Notes: generated by a model not told the origin, from the sequence alone. Shown: positions 1 to 7,835, counted from the stretch's first letter. The stretch: DNA of 43,333 nucleotides from Streptomyces sp. DvalAA-14 (GCF_900091855.1 NZ_FMCH01000067.1:1-43333), one strand, 5' to 3'. Made by a program: numbers and translations.

Positions 1-1116
1 GGCAAGGGCCTGCTCGGCTCTATCTGTTCTCCTGGCCCACCCACCCCTACCTGGCTGTACCGCGTCACGCAGGGACTTCACGTCACGCTCGGTGTCGGTG
101 CTGGTCCCGGTGCTGCTGGCCAAGCTCTGGTCGGTGGTCCCGAAACTCTTCACGCTGCCACCCGTCGCGGTCGGCTGGGGCACGCCCTGGACCGGCTGTC
201 GCTGCTGCTGCTCGTCGGGGGTGGGATCTTCGAGTTCGTCACCGGCCTGCTGAACGTCCAGTTGGACTACGTCTTCCCGGGGTCGTTCTACCCGCTGCAC
301 TTCTACGGCGCGTGGGTCTTCGTCGGGGCGGTGGCAGCCCATGTCGCCCTGCGCATGCCCCAGGTCGTGCGGGCCCTGCGCAGTCGGGACTTCCGCGCGG
401 AACTGCGCACGCCGACCTCCCGGACGAAGCCGGAGCCAGCCGACGACAGCGGCCTGGTGTCCACTCACCCCGCCGAACCCACGATGTCGAGGCGCGGGGC
501 GCTGGGCATGGTCGGTCTCGGCTCCTTCGTGCTCTTCCTGGTGACTGCCGGCCAGAGCATCGGCGGACCGCTGCGCACCACCGCCCTGTTGGCACCGCAC
601 GGCCGTCAGCCGGGCGACGGCCCGGGCGGCTTCCCGGTCAACAAACCGGCTGCGACCGCGCACGTCCGCCCGCAGGACATCGGCGAGAACTGGCGGCTGA
701 CCGTCCGCGGCGCGACCGGCCGCAGCGTCACCCTCACTCTCGACGGGCTCCGGCAACTGCCCCAGTACGGCTCGGCGCTGCCCATCGCCTGCGTCGAGGG
801 ATGGTCCACGGAGAACCAGCACTGGGAGGGCGTACGGCTGCGGGACCTTGCCGCGCTGGTCGGCCACGAGACCGAACCGCCCGGGGTGTTCGTGGAGTCC
901 GTGCAGCTCGCCGGGTCCTTCCGGGCGGTGGCGCTGCGCGCCAACCAGGTCGGCGACGGACGCTCGTTGCTGGCCCTGCGGGTCAACGGCGCCGAACTCT
1001 CCCCGGACCACGGCCACCCCGCCCGGATCATCGTGCCGGACGCACCGGGCGTGATGAATACCAAATGGGTCCGCCAACTGAGCTTCGGCGCGACGGACTT
1101 CGAGGAGCACGCATGA
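1..1116 (+). CDS. Molybdopterin-dependent oxidoreductase with N-terminal membrane segment (5' partial, frame-shifted)
   Basis: The soluble C-terminal half is an oxidoreductase molybdopterin-binding domain of the sulfite oxidase/YedY type. It carries PIACVEGWST, whose Cys is the expected Mo ligand, and ends in NTKWVRQLSF. In front of it lie cytochrome-b-like hydrophobic segments (TWLYRVTQGLHVTL and FYPLHFYGAWVFVGAVAAHV) and a second hydrophobic stretch near 505-560 (GALGMVGLGSFVLFLVTAG). The reading frame is open from base 1, so the start lies outside the window. Between about 91 and 165 the expected membrane sequence (VSVLVPVLLAKLWSVVPKL) sits in frame 2, while both sides are in frame 1. This is a compensated pair of indels, or sequencing errors. 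The stop overlaps the next start (ATGA). It probably transfers electrons from an unknown substrate at the membrane. The family call is firm; the substrate is unknown. Confidence 0.85.
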   Translation, partial: GKGLLGSICSPGPPTPTWLYRVTQGLHVTLGVGAGPGAAGQALVGGPETLHAATRRGRLGHALDRLSLLLLVGGGIFEFVTGLLNVQLDYVFPGSFYPLHFYGAWVFVGAVAAHVALRMPQVVRALRSRDFRAELRTPTSRTKPEPADDSGLVSTHPAEPTMSRRGALGMVGLGSFVLFLVTAGQSIGGPLRTTALLAPHGRQPGDGPGGFPVNKPAATAHVRPQDIGENWRLTVRGATGRSVTLTLDGLRQLPQYGSALPIACVEGWSTENQHWEGVRLRDLAALVGHETEPPGVFVESVQLAGSFRAVALRANQVGDGRSLLALRVNGAELSPDHGHPARIIVPDAPGVMNTKWVRQLSFGATDFEEHA

Positions 1117-1586
1117 AACGCCTGTTCCGCGCCGTTTACGGCGAGTCCGCCTTCCACCTACTGGTCCTGCTCGCCTCCTTCGCCCTGTGCGGCTACGCGC
1201 TCGCCCGGCTGCTCACAGGCGACTGGTGGGGCGTGGTGGAGTGGGCCGTCGGCGCCGCGCTGATTCACGACCTGGTGCTGGTGCCGCTCTACGGCGGCAC
1301 CGACTGGCTGCTGCACAAGGCGTTGCGAGGCCGCCGGCCGGGATCACCGGCGCGGATCATGCTGGTCAACCACATCCGGGTCCCCGCCTTCCTTTCCCTG
1401 CTGCTCCTGCTCGTCTACTGGCCGCTGATCTCCCAGGACGCCGGGGCGACGTACCGCAGGGCGACGCTGCTGTCGCCCGGGGTGTTCCTCGGCCGCTGGG
1501 TGCTGATCACCGCTGTGCTCTTCGCCGCCTCCGGCTTGCTCCTGGTGTTCCGCCAGTGGCGGGCGGCCCGGGGCAATCGCAAGTGA
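1113..1586 (+). CDS. Small integral membrane protein, partner of the molybdopterin oxidoreductase
   Basis: This 157-residue protein is mostly hydrophobic. Likely membrane helices lie near residues 14-32 (FHLLVLLASFALCGYALA), 40-60, 87-105 (VPAFLSLLLLLVYWPL) and 125-148. The start ATG at 1113 overlaps the upstream stop (ATGA), which argues for translational coupling with the oxidoreductase. I recognise no catalytic motif. By position it may be a membrane anchor or partner of the oxidoreductase, but this is inference from the operon only. Confidence 0.8.
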   Translation: MKRLFRAVYGESAFHLLVLLASFALCGYALARLLTGDWWGVVEWAVGAALIHDLVLVPLYGGTDWLLHKALRGRRPGSPARIMLVNHIRVPAFLSLLLLLVYWPLISQDAGATYRRATLLSPGVFLGRWVLITAVLFAASGLLLVFRQWRAARGNRK

Positions 1587-1645
1587 AATCCTTACGAACC
1601 TGTGGTGCCCGTGGTGGCAGTGGTCCGCCGGACTGCTTGTCACCC

Positions 1646-1651
1646 TAGGGT
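1646..1651 (+). promoter_or_regulatory. -10 hexamer TAGGGT, leaderless-type promoter
   Basis: TAGGGT ends 7 nt before the ATG at 1659. Transcription would therefore start at or next to the start codon, and no Shine-Dalgarno sequence precedes this ATG. The same arrangement occurs at several other genes in the window. Confidence 0.45.
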
Positions 1652-1658
1652 CCGATCC

Positions 1659-2738
1659 ATGCGCGTACTTGTCACCGGCGGCGCCGGCTTCATCGGCTCC
1701 CACATCGTTGCCGCCCTCGCGGCCCGCGGCCACGAACCGGTCGTCCTCGACGCCCTGCTGCCCACCGCCCACGCGGTCCCGCCGGCTCGACCGCCCGCCG
1801 GGACCGCCGAGTTCATCGCCGAGGACGTACGGAACCCCGAGGCCCTGTCCCGGGCACTGCGCGGTGTCCAGGCGGTCTGCCACCAGGCCGCGATGGTGGG
1901 CCTCGGCAAGGACATCGCCGACACCCCGGCCTACGTCGGCTGCAACGACCTGGGCACCGCGCACCTCCTCGCCGCCATGGCCGGCGCCGGCGTCCAGGAC
2001 CTGGTGCTCGCCGGATCCATGGTCGTGTACGGAGAAGGCCGCTACGACTGCCCGCGGCACGGCCGGGTGACCCCCGGCCCGCGCACGGTGGCCGATCTGG
2101 ACGCCGGGCGCTTCGAACCCCGCTGTCCGCAGTGCGGCGCCGACCTGACGCCGGGCCTCGTCGACGAGGACGCCCCCCTCGACCCGCGGAACGTCTACGC
2201 CGCGACCAAGCTCGCCCAGGAGCACCTTGCCGCCGCCTGGGCCCGCGCCACCGGCGGCCGGGCGATCGCACTGCGCTACCACAACGTGTACGGCCCCGGC
2301 ATGCCCCGCGACACCCCGTACGCGGGTGTAGCCTCCTTCTTCCGCTCGGCCCTCGCCCGCGGCAGGGCCCCGCAGGTCTTCGAGGACGGCGCCCAGCGGC
2401 GGGACTTCGTCCATGTGCGGGACGTGGCGGAAGCCAACGTCCTCGCGTTGGAAGGTGTCGGCGACCGCCCGGACGGCGTGCTGCGCGCCTACAACACCGG
2501 CAGCGACAACCCGCACACTATCGCCGACATGGCGACCGCCCTCGCGACCGCGCACGGCGGACCGGCCCCCGAGATCACCGGCGAATACCGGCTCGGCGAC
2601 GTCCGGCACATCACCGCCACCTCCGGCCGGCTGCGCGCCGAACTCGGCTGGGGGCCCGAAGTGTCCTTCGCCAAAGGGGTCGCCGAGTTCGCCCACGCGG
2701 CGCAGCGGGAGGGAGCGCCGACGCCTGCCGCGCCCTGA
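1659..2738 (+). CDS. NAD-dependent epimerase/dehydratase (NDP-sugar), with cysteine-rich insert
   Basis: This 359-residue extended SDR protein has the Rossmann motif VTGGAGFIGSH at its N-terminus, a catalytic Ser in VLAGSMVVYGEG and the YxxxK pair in NVYAATKLAQEHL. Between the Ser and the Tyr there is an insert of about 45 residues with CPRH and CPQCG, which looks like a small zinc ribbon. Simple GalE-type enzymes usually lack it. The ATG at 1659 was chosen because the Rossmann strand begins directly there; a longer GTG reading adds only unlike sequence. It heads a tight cluster with a GT2 transferase and a DUF2064 protein, so it probably makes or modifies a nucleotide sugar for a glycan or glycolipid. 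The exact sugar is unknown. Confidence 0.9.
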   Translation: MRVLVTGGAGFIGSHIVAALAARGHEPVVLDALLPTAHAVPPARPPAGTAEFIAEDVRNPEALSRALRGVQAVCHQAAMVGLGKDIADTPAYVGCNDLGTAHLLAAMAGAGVQDLVLAGSMVVYGEGRYDCPRHGRVTPGPRTVADLDAGRFEPRCPQCGADLTPGLVDEDAPLDPRNVYAATKLAQEHLAAAWARATGGRAIALRYHNVYGPGMPRDTPYAGVASFFRSALARGRAPQVFEDGAQRRDFVHVRDVAEANVLALEGVGDRPDGVLRAYNTGSDNPHTIADMATALATAHGGPAPEITGEYRLGDVRHITATSGRLRAELGWGPEVSFAKGVAEFAHAAQREGAPTPAAP

Positions 2739-2811
2739 CCGCGGATGTTCCCCGCCGGCCGGTCCGTTCCGTTCCTTTCCGCCCCGAACCTTCGACACGA
2801 CTGGATCCCTC

Positions 2812-3543
2812 GTGAACCCCACCGCCGACGTCGTCCTGCCCTGTCTCGACGAATCCGAGGCCCTGCCCCGGGTGCTGGAACGCATCCCGCCCGGCTGGCG
2901 GGCCATCGTCGTCGACAACGGCTCCACCGACGGCTCCGCGCGCATCGCGGCCGATCTCGGGGCAACTGTGGTGCACCAGCCGCGCCGCGGCTTCGGCGCC
3001 GCCTGCCACGCCGGACTCCTCGCGGCCCGGGCCGAGTTCGTGTGCTTCTGCGACTGCGACGCCTCCCTCGACCCCGCCCTGCTGCCCGACTTCGTCGACC
3101 GGATCGCCGCCGGAGACAGCGACCTGGTCCTCGGCCGCCGCCGACCGGTCACCCGCGGAGCGTTCCCGCCGCACGCCCGCGCCGGGAACATCGCCCTCGC
3201 CCGCATGCTGCGCCGCCGCACGGGCCTGCGGCTGCACGACCTCGGACCGCTGCGAGCGGCCCGACGCGAGGCCCTGCTCGCCCTCGACCTGACCGACCGG
3301 CGCAGCGGCTACCCGCTGGAAATGGTGGTCAAGGCCGCCGACGCGGGCTGGCGGATCACCGAACGCGACGTCCCCTACCACCCGCGCACCGGCCGCTCCA
3401 AGGTCACCGGAACCTGGCGCGGCACCTGGCACGCCGTGCGGGACATGCGGGCGGTGCTGGGGGCTCCGCCGGTGACCGGTGCGGTGCCAGCCGGTGCCGC
3501 GGATTCTGCGGGCGTGACGACGGGCTCGGCAGGTGCCCGATGA
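2812..3543 (+). CDS. Family 2 glycosyltransferase
   Basis: This 243-residue GT-A fold transferase starts at GTG 2812. VVLPCLDESEALPRVLERI opens the domain, VVDNGSTDGS is the nucleotide-binding loop, and CDCDASLDPALL supplies the DxD-like metal site. GYPLEMVVKAADAGWRI and VPYHPRTGRSKVTGT match the C-terminal half of polyprenyl-phosphate sugar (DPM1-like) transferases. It has no membrane anchor. The C-terminal tail is Ala/Gly-rich and probably disordered. Its stop overlaps the start of the DUF2064 gene (ATGA). The likely acceptor is a lipid phosphate or small glycan, by family. Confidence 0.88.
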   Translation: MNPTADVVLPCLDESEALPRVLERIPPGWRAIVVDNGSTDGSARIAADLGATVVHQPRRGFGAACHAGLLAARAEFVCFCDCDASLDPALLPDFVDRIAAGDSDLVLGRRRPVTRGAFPPHARAGNIALARMLRRRTGLRLHDLGPLRAARREALLALDLTDRRSGYPLEMVVKAADAGWRITERDVPYHPRTGRSKVTGTWRGTWHAVRDMRAVLGAPPVTGAVPAGAADSAGVTTGSAGAR

Positions 3544-4172
3544 CCACACTGATGGTGATCGCCAAGGAACCACGGCCCGGACGCGTCAAGACCCGGCTGA
3601 CCCCGCCGTACACGCCCGAGGAGGCGGCCGCGCTGGCCGAGGCGTCACTGGCCGACACCCTCGCGGTCCTCGCGGCGAGCCCCGCGCGGCGGCGGTTGCT
3701 CGTACTCGACGGGACCCCCGGCCACTGGCTGCCGGAAGGAATCGAGGTGATCCCGCAGACCGGTGGTGGCCTCGATGAACGGCTCGCCGCCGCCTTCGCG
3801 CTGTGCGAGGGTCCGGCGCTGCTCATCGGCATGGACACCCCGCAGATCACTCCCGAGCTGCTGCGGCCCGCGCTGCTGCCCGACCGCGACGACCCGGCGG
3901 ACGCGTGGTTCGGACCGGCCACGGACGGCGGGTTCTGGGCGCTGGGCCTGCGGGAACCTGACCCGACTCTGCTGCGGGGAGTGCCGATGTCCACCCCGGA
4001 CACCGGGCGGGTGCAGCGCGGCCGGCTCACCGGCGCCGGCCTGACCGTCCGCGACCTGCCCGAGCTGCGGGACGTCGACACCGCGTCCGACGCCGAAGCC
4101 GTCGCCGCACACGCACCCGGCAGCCGCTTCGCTGCCGCCCTGGCCCGGTTCGCCCCGGCGGGCGCACGATGA
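3540..4172 (+). CDS. DUF2064 / TIGR04282-type glycosyltransferase-like protein
   Basis: This 210-residue protein has the features of the TIGR04282 family, nucleotidyl/glycosyl transferase-like GT-A proteins. MVIAKEPRPGRVKTRLTPP lies at the N-terminus, LIGMDTPQITPELL in the centre and ATDGGFWALGL beyond it, followed by DVDTASDAEAV. It is joined by 4-nt overlaps to the GT2 gene upstream and the methyltransferase downstream. DUF2064 proteins commonly sit next to a GT2 gene and may supply activated sugar or act as a second transferase. The biochemical role is not established. Confidence 0.88.
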   Translation: MTTLMVIAKEPRPGRVKTRLTPPYTPEEAAALAEASLADTLAVLAASPARRRLLVLDGTPGHWLPEGIEVIPQTGGGLDERLAAAFALCEGPALLIGMDTPQITPELLRPALLPDRDDPADAWFGPATDGGFWALGLREPDPTLLRGVPMSTPDTGRVQRGRLTGAGLTVRDLPELRDVDTASDAEAVAAHAPGSRFAAALARFAPAGAR

Positions 4173-4873
4173 GCGTCCGCGTCAAGGTGCCCACGGCCCG
4201 GGCATGGTCGACCGCCGACCCGTACGCCACCGCACTGCGCACCGGCCGGGGGCCCCTCTTCCTGCACCGCTCCGACGGCTGGCTGCTCCCGCTCGACATC
4301 GAACGCTGGTGCGCTGAGCCCGACGCGGCCGACCGATCCGTGCTCCATGCCTGCCACGGTCCGACGCTCGACATCGGCTGCGGCCCCGGCCGCCTTGTCA
4401 CCGCCGTGGCCGCGCGGGGCCTGCCGGCTCTGGGCATCGACGTCAGCCCCGAAGCCGTCCACCGCACCCGGGCCACCGGCGGTACCGCCCTGCTCCGCTC
4501 GGTCTTCGACCCGCTGCCCAGGGAAGGCCGCTGGCGGACCGCGCTGCTCATCGACGGCAATATCGGCATCGGCGGCGATCCCGCCGCCTTGCTCACCCGA
4601 GTACGCGGCGTGCTCCACCCGCACGGAAGACTCATCACCGAGGCGGCGCCCTGCGGTATCCCCGACGACCTCGACGAGCGCTCGGAGGTCCGTCTCCACG
4701 ACGGCATCGGTGCTCACGGCATCACTTTCCCGTGGGCCCGGGTCGGGCCCGCCGCCCTCCACCGGTATGCCGCCGCGGCCGGGTGGGTCCGGGAATCGGC
4801 CTGGACCGTCGAAGGCCGCCGATTCGTCCAACTGCGGGGGTGCCACTTCTCCGGACGGCCGGCGGACAGCTGA
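4169..4873 (+). CDS. Class I SAM-dependent methyltransferase
   Basis: This 234-residue protein has motif I LDIGCGPGRLV near residue 70 and an acidic post-motif end ALGIDVSPEAV. TALLIDGNIGIGGDP takes the place of motif II. It starts at ATG 4169, overlapping the DUF2064 stop. Its substrate is unknown. As last gene of the cluster it may methylate the glycan or lipid product. Its stop codon lies inside the hairpin shared with the opposing zinc-finger gene. Confidence 0.88.
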   Translation: MSVRVKVPTARAWSTADPYATALRTGRGPLFLHRSDGWLLPLDIERWCAEPDAADRSVLHACHGPTLDIGCGPGRLVTAVAARGLPALGIDVSPEAVHRTRATGGTALLRSVFDPLPREGRWRTALLIDGNIGIGGDPAALLTRVRGVLHPHGRLITEAAPCGIPDDLDERSEVRLHDGIGAHGITFPWARVGPAALHRYAAAAGWVRESAWTVEGRRFVQLRGCHFSGRPADS

Positions 4874-4889
4874 CCGGGATGCGGTCAGC
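4869..4889. terminator. Bidirectional hairpin at convergent genes
   Basis: GCTGACCG-GGATG-CGGTCAGC forms an 8-bp perfect stem with a 5-nt loop. The left arm contains the TGA of the methyltransferase and the right arm the TGA of the minus-strand zinc-finger gene. It can serve both strands. Confidence 0.55.
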
Positions 4890-5100
4890 CGCCCACTGCG
4901 GCCAGCAGACCCTCGAAGTCCTGTGCGCAGGGGCCGCAGGCCCGCAGATGGGCCGCCATGCCCGGGTAGCGCGCCTGCGCGTTGCCACCCGCTGCCACCA
5001 GGTCGACGTAGACGTGCAGCATCTCCATGGCCTGCTCGCAGCCGACATCGCGGGGATCGGTGTGCAGGAAATGGTCGATCCGTGCCGTTGCCTCGTTCAC
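4885..5100 (-). CDS. Small zinc-finger (zf-HC2-like) anti-sigma-type protein
   Basis: This 71-residue protein contains HLRACGPC, giving an HxxxCxxC pattern, and a preceding Cys in GCEQAMEMLHVYVDLVAAG. That matches the small zf-HC2 domains of anti-sigma factors. It has no membrane segment, so it would act in the cytoplasm. It starts at GTG 5100, overlapping the sigma factor stop by 4 nt (GTGA), so the two are very likely co-translated. It probably binds and restrains the adjacent sigma factor. Confidence 0.8.
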   Translation of the reverse strand: MNEATARIDHFLHTDPRDVGCEQAMEMLHVYVDLVAAGGNAQARYPGMAAHLRACGPCAQDFEGLLAAVGG

Positions 5101-5768
5101 GTGTCTTCTCCCTTCCGGTCCAGGTGCCCACCGGCGACGAGTTGGGCCCGCACCTTGCGCCGCGCGTCGAAGACCGTCTTGTAGATGGCATTGCGGTTGG
5201 TGCTCCAGCGCACCACCAGGGCGTCCAGGGGTATCCCGTCGAGCACTACGGCGACGAAGACCTGGCGCTGGTGCTCGGTGAGCACGTCGTCCACCGCCTG
5301 CCGGAAGGCGCGGACCAGCTCACGCCACTGCGACTCGTGGGCCGGGTCCAGGCCCAGCCGGTCGGGCAGTTGGTCCCAGTCCTCCGTGGCCAGCGCCTCG
5401 GTCGGCCGGCGCCAGAAATGGCGACCCACCTTGGAGGAGACCTCCAGGATCACGAAGCGGTAGGCCCACGTGGTGAAGCGGCTCTCGCCCCGGAAGCCCG
5501 CCAGCTTGCGGGTGACGGCGAGCAGGGCGTCGGCGGCGGCCTGGTGGGCCAGGTCATCCACCTCCGGGCCGCTGATCCGGGTGTCGGAGCCCCGACGGCG
5601 CAGCTCGCTCCTGGCGATACGGAGGAGTACGGCGTGCAGGCGCTCGTACGCCTCCTCACGCGTCCGCGCGGAAGCGTCGCTCAGCGCCGCCACCCACGCC
5701 GCGGACTCCGGATCGAGGCCCGGCTTCGCGGTGGCGGTACCGCCGCTTTCGAGGTCCCTGTGTCCCAT
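5097..5768 (-). CDS. ECF-like RNA polymerase sigma factor
   Basis: This 223-residue protein has a sigma region 2 (DLAHQAAADALLAV, FRGESRFTTWAYRFVILEV) and region 4 (LTEHQRQVFVAVVLDGIPLD, then RNAIYKTVFDARRKVR). ATG 5768 was chosen over an upstream in-frame start because region 1-like sequence begins only after it. It is coupled to the zf-HC2-like gene. Sigma genes of this type often stand beside glycosyltransferase/molybdopterin clusters, so it may control the convergent operon at 1-4873; that link is inference. Confidence 0.88.
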   Translation of the reverse strand: MGHRDLESGGTATAKPGLDPESAAWVAALSDASARTREEAYERLHAVLLRIARSELRRRGSDTRISGPEVDDLAHQAAADALLAVTRKLAGFRGESRFTTWAYRFVILEVSSKVGRHFWRRPTEALATEDWDQLPDRLGLDPAHESQWRELVRAFRQAVDDVLTEHQRQVFVAVVLDGIPLDALVVRWSTNRNAIYKTVFDARRKVRAQLVAGGHLDRKGEDT

Positions 5769-5826
5769 GGCGGCAACCGTAACAGCGGGCCCGGCGGCCC
5801 GTTCTTGTCGCACCCGCCTCTCACCT

Positions 5827-6480
5827 CTACTGCCCGGCGTGCTCCCTCACGTAGCGGACCAGCCCCGCGACGTCCTCGGGTACGAGACTGCCGATGGCGC
5901 CGTTGGAGTAGACGGCCACCACGACCCGGCCCCGCGGGTCGAGCAGGAAGTGCCTCGGTGTTGGGAACGCGGCCGATCGCCGACAGCAGGTGGGAGCCCT
6001 CGATGTGCTCCTCGCCGTCCGGGGTGCGGACCGTCAGCCGCACCTGCCCGCCGTCCACCTCCTCGACCCGGACCGGCTTCGCGGAGGCCGATGTAGCCCC
6101 CGCCGAGGATGATCAGGTGCTCGGGGAGCGTGTCCAGTTCCATGATCGTCGTCGAGTCCAGCAGCGGGACGTCCTGCGCTCCGCTGATCGTCAGCGGCCT
6201 GGGGCGGGTGCCGGTGTCGACAACGATCACCGGGGCGCCGATCTCCCGCGTCCCACCCTCCCTCAGCGCGATCTCGACGGTCTTGGGCCCGGTGAAACGG
6301 GCTTCCCCCTCGATCAGCTCCAGTCCTTCCTGCGTCAGCCGGCTCGCGTAGTTGTCGCGTGCGCCCGAGACCATGGCCCGCTTGCGCTCCCGAACGGCGG
6401 CGAGGTCGAGGTTCCGATCACGGTCACGTCGTATCCGTTCGCCTGGCGGCCGACGCCGACGCCGAGGCTGATGCCGACGT
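5827..6480 (-). pseudogene. Chimeric remnant of a pyridine-nucleotide-disulfide oxidoreductase joined to a peroxiredoxin tail
   Basis: Reading leftwards from about 6480, fragments of a mercuric-reductase-like flavoprotein follow each other with gaps. First is YDVTVIG, lacking the following GGGPAG loop. Then comes LAAVRERKRAMVSGARDNY in another frame, then IVVDTGTRPR and HLIILGGGYIGL. A second deletion follows, and then VRLTVRTPDGEEHIEGSHLL and AIGRVPNTEAL. At about 5955 the frame changes to HFLLDPRGRVVVAVYSNGAI, continuing to GLVRYVREHAGQ and a TAG stop at 5827. That last part resembles the C-terminus of AhpC/TSA-like redoxin proteins and does not belong to the flavoprotein. At least two internal deletions and one fusion are needed, so no working enzyme is expected. 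Confidence 0.75.
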
Positions 6481-6501
6481 AAGAGTTGCGTTATGTAAGA
6501 G
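6479..6501 (+). promoter_or_regulatory. AT-rich direct repeat upstream of the first propeller gene
   Basis: GTAAGAG occurs at 6479-6485 and 6495-6501, 16 nt apart, in an AT-rich island of an otherwise very GC-rich region. The pair is flanked by GACGT and ACGTC (6477-6481, 6503-6507). It lies about 90-110 nt before the ATG at 6587 and could hold the promoter or an activator site. Confidence 0.3.
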
Positions 6502-6586
6502 CACGTCTCTGGCGGCAGCAGAAGAAGTGATGGGGAACGGCGCCCGGCGCCGCGGCCCCCGGAACCACCTGCCGAAAGGGACGATC

Positions 6587-7690
6587 ATGACCTTCACCGC
6601 CCTCCGCGCCGCCGGCTTGCTCACCGCGGCCCTCGCCTCCGCCGCCGTGTTCGCCGGCCCGGCCAGCGCGCACTCCCCGCACAGCGGCTCGACGGTGTTC
6701 GTCCAGACCGACAACCTCCAGGGCAACACCGTCGTCGCTTACGACCAGGCCGCCAATGGCTCCCTCAGCCAGGCGGGCACCTACGCCACCGGCGGCCTCG
6801 GCGGCCAGGAGCCCGGCACCGGACCGGACCACCTGGCCTCCCAGGGCGCGCTGACGTACGACAGCGCCCATCACCTGCTGTACGCGGTGAACGCGGGCAG
6901 CGACACCCTCACCGTCTTCTCAGTGGACGGCGACCGGCTGATCCGGCGCCAGGTCGTCACCTCCGGCGGCGCTTTCCCGGTCAGCGTGGCGGTGCACGGG
7001 GACTCCGTCTACGTCCTCAACGCCGACGACGGCGGCTCGGTCCAGGGCTACCTGAGCCTGGCGGGCGTACTGGTCAAGGTGCCGTCCTGGCACCGCGGGC
7101 TCGGCCTTCCCGCCGGCACCACTCCCGGCCAGGTCGGCGTCACCCCCGACGGCGGCAAGCTCATCGTCACCACCAAGAGCGGGAACAGCATCGACGTCTT
7201 CCCGCTCGGCTTGCTCGGCCCCGCCGCCCAGCCCGTGGTGACCAGCACACCCGGTCAGGGCCCGTTCGGCTTCACGTTCGACGCCGCCGGCCGGGCGGTC
7301 GTCACCGAGAGCGCCACCAACTCGGTTGCCACCTTCACTGTCGGCCGCGACGCCAAGCTCACCAAGGTCTCCGAAGCGGCCACCGGCCAGGCCGCCACCT
7401 GCTGGGTGATCGGTTCCGGCGACCACTTCTACGCCTCCAACGCCGGCAGCGGCACCCTCACCGGGCTGACCGAGGGCCAGCACGCCTCCCTGACAGCCAT
7501 CGGCGACACAAGCACCGCCGCCGGCACGATCGACGCGGCCGTCACCGCCGACGGGAAGTTCCTCCACGTCCAGACCGGGGTGGGCGGTGGCGTCGACAGC
7601 TTCCGGATCAACTCCGACGGCTCCCTGACCAAGACCGGCAGCGTGATCGTGCCGAACGCCGCCGGCGGCGAGGGCATCGTCGCCCTCTGA
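6587..7690 (+). CDS. Secreted beta-propeller protein (lactonase-like), copy 1
   Basis: This 367-residue protein has a Sec-type signal peptide (LRAAGLLTAALASAAVFAGPASA, cut after about residue 28; shown only to name it in parts: LLTAALASAAVFAG and PASA). Repeated propeller blades follow, such as VFVQTDNLQGNTVVAYD, LLYAVNAGSDTLTVFSVDGD, VTPDGGKLIVTTK and FYASNAGSGTLTG. These resemble the lactonase/YncE-like seven-bladed propeller family. The start is ATG 6587 with AAAGGG upstream. It is a tandem paralogue of the next gene; both end in GGEGIVAL. It would act outside the cell. Lactone hydrolysis is not shown, and a binding or scaffold role is equally possible. Confidence 0.85.
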   Translation: MTFTALRAAGLLTAALASAAVFAGPASAHSPHSGSTVFVQTDNLQGNTVVAYDQAANGSLSQAGTYATGGLGGQEPGTGPDHLASQGALTYDSAHHLLYAVNAGSDTLTVFSVDGDRLIRRQVVTSGGAFPVSVAVHGDSVYVLNADDGGSVQGYLSLAGVLVKVPSWHRGLGLPAGTTPGQVGVTPDGGKLIVTTKSGNSIDVFPLGLLGPAAQPVVTSTPGQGPFGFTFDAAGRAVVTESATNSVATFTVGRDAKLTKVSEAATGQAATCWVIGSGDHFYASNAGSGTLTGLTEGQHASLTAIGDTSTAAGTIDAAVTADGKFLHVQTGVGGGVDSFRINSDGSLTKTGSVIVPNAAGGEGIVAL

Positions 7691-7737
7691 CCCCCTCGGG
7701 TGAGCACGGGCGGCACCCCAACCCCGGAGGGCTGCGC

Positions 7738-7777
7738 ATGGGAAGGGGCGCCGAGGTCAAGCGGCGCCTCTTCCCAT
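7738..7777 (+). terminator. Strong hairpin after propeller copy 1
   Basis: A 16-bp stem (one G-T pair) with an 8-nt loop lies 48 nt after the stop at 7690. The left arm contains GGGAAGGGGCGCCG and the right arm CGGCGCCTCTTCCC. It is the strongest hairpin in this part of the window and fits an actinobacterial terminator lacking a long U tract. Confidence 0.65.
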
Positions 7778-7800
7778 TGCCGAGAACACCGCAGGTGGTT

Positions 7801-7835
7801 CCGCCGTTCGACGGAGCGGCTCGCCCGAACGGCGG
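7801..7835 (+). other. Second inverted repeat in the propeller intergenic region
   Basis: CCGCCGTTCG and CGAACGGCGG form a 10-bp perfect inverted repeat with a 15-nt loop, 130 nt before the next start. It could be an operator or a leader hairpin of the second propeller gene. Confidence 0.35.

Noticed and set aside
1344..3221. Long minus-strand ORF opposite the epimerase and glycosyltransferase
   Set aside because: It is antisense to well-supported genes, has no domain and arises from GC-rich codon bias. The same holds for minus-strand ORFs at 3404-5191, 7608-9359 and 37153-39171.
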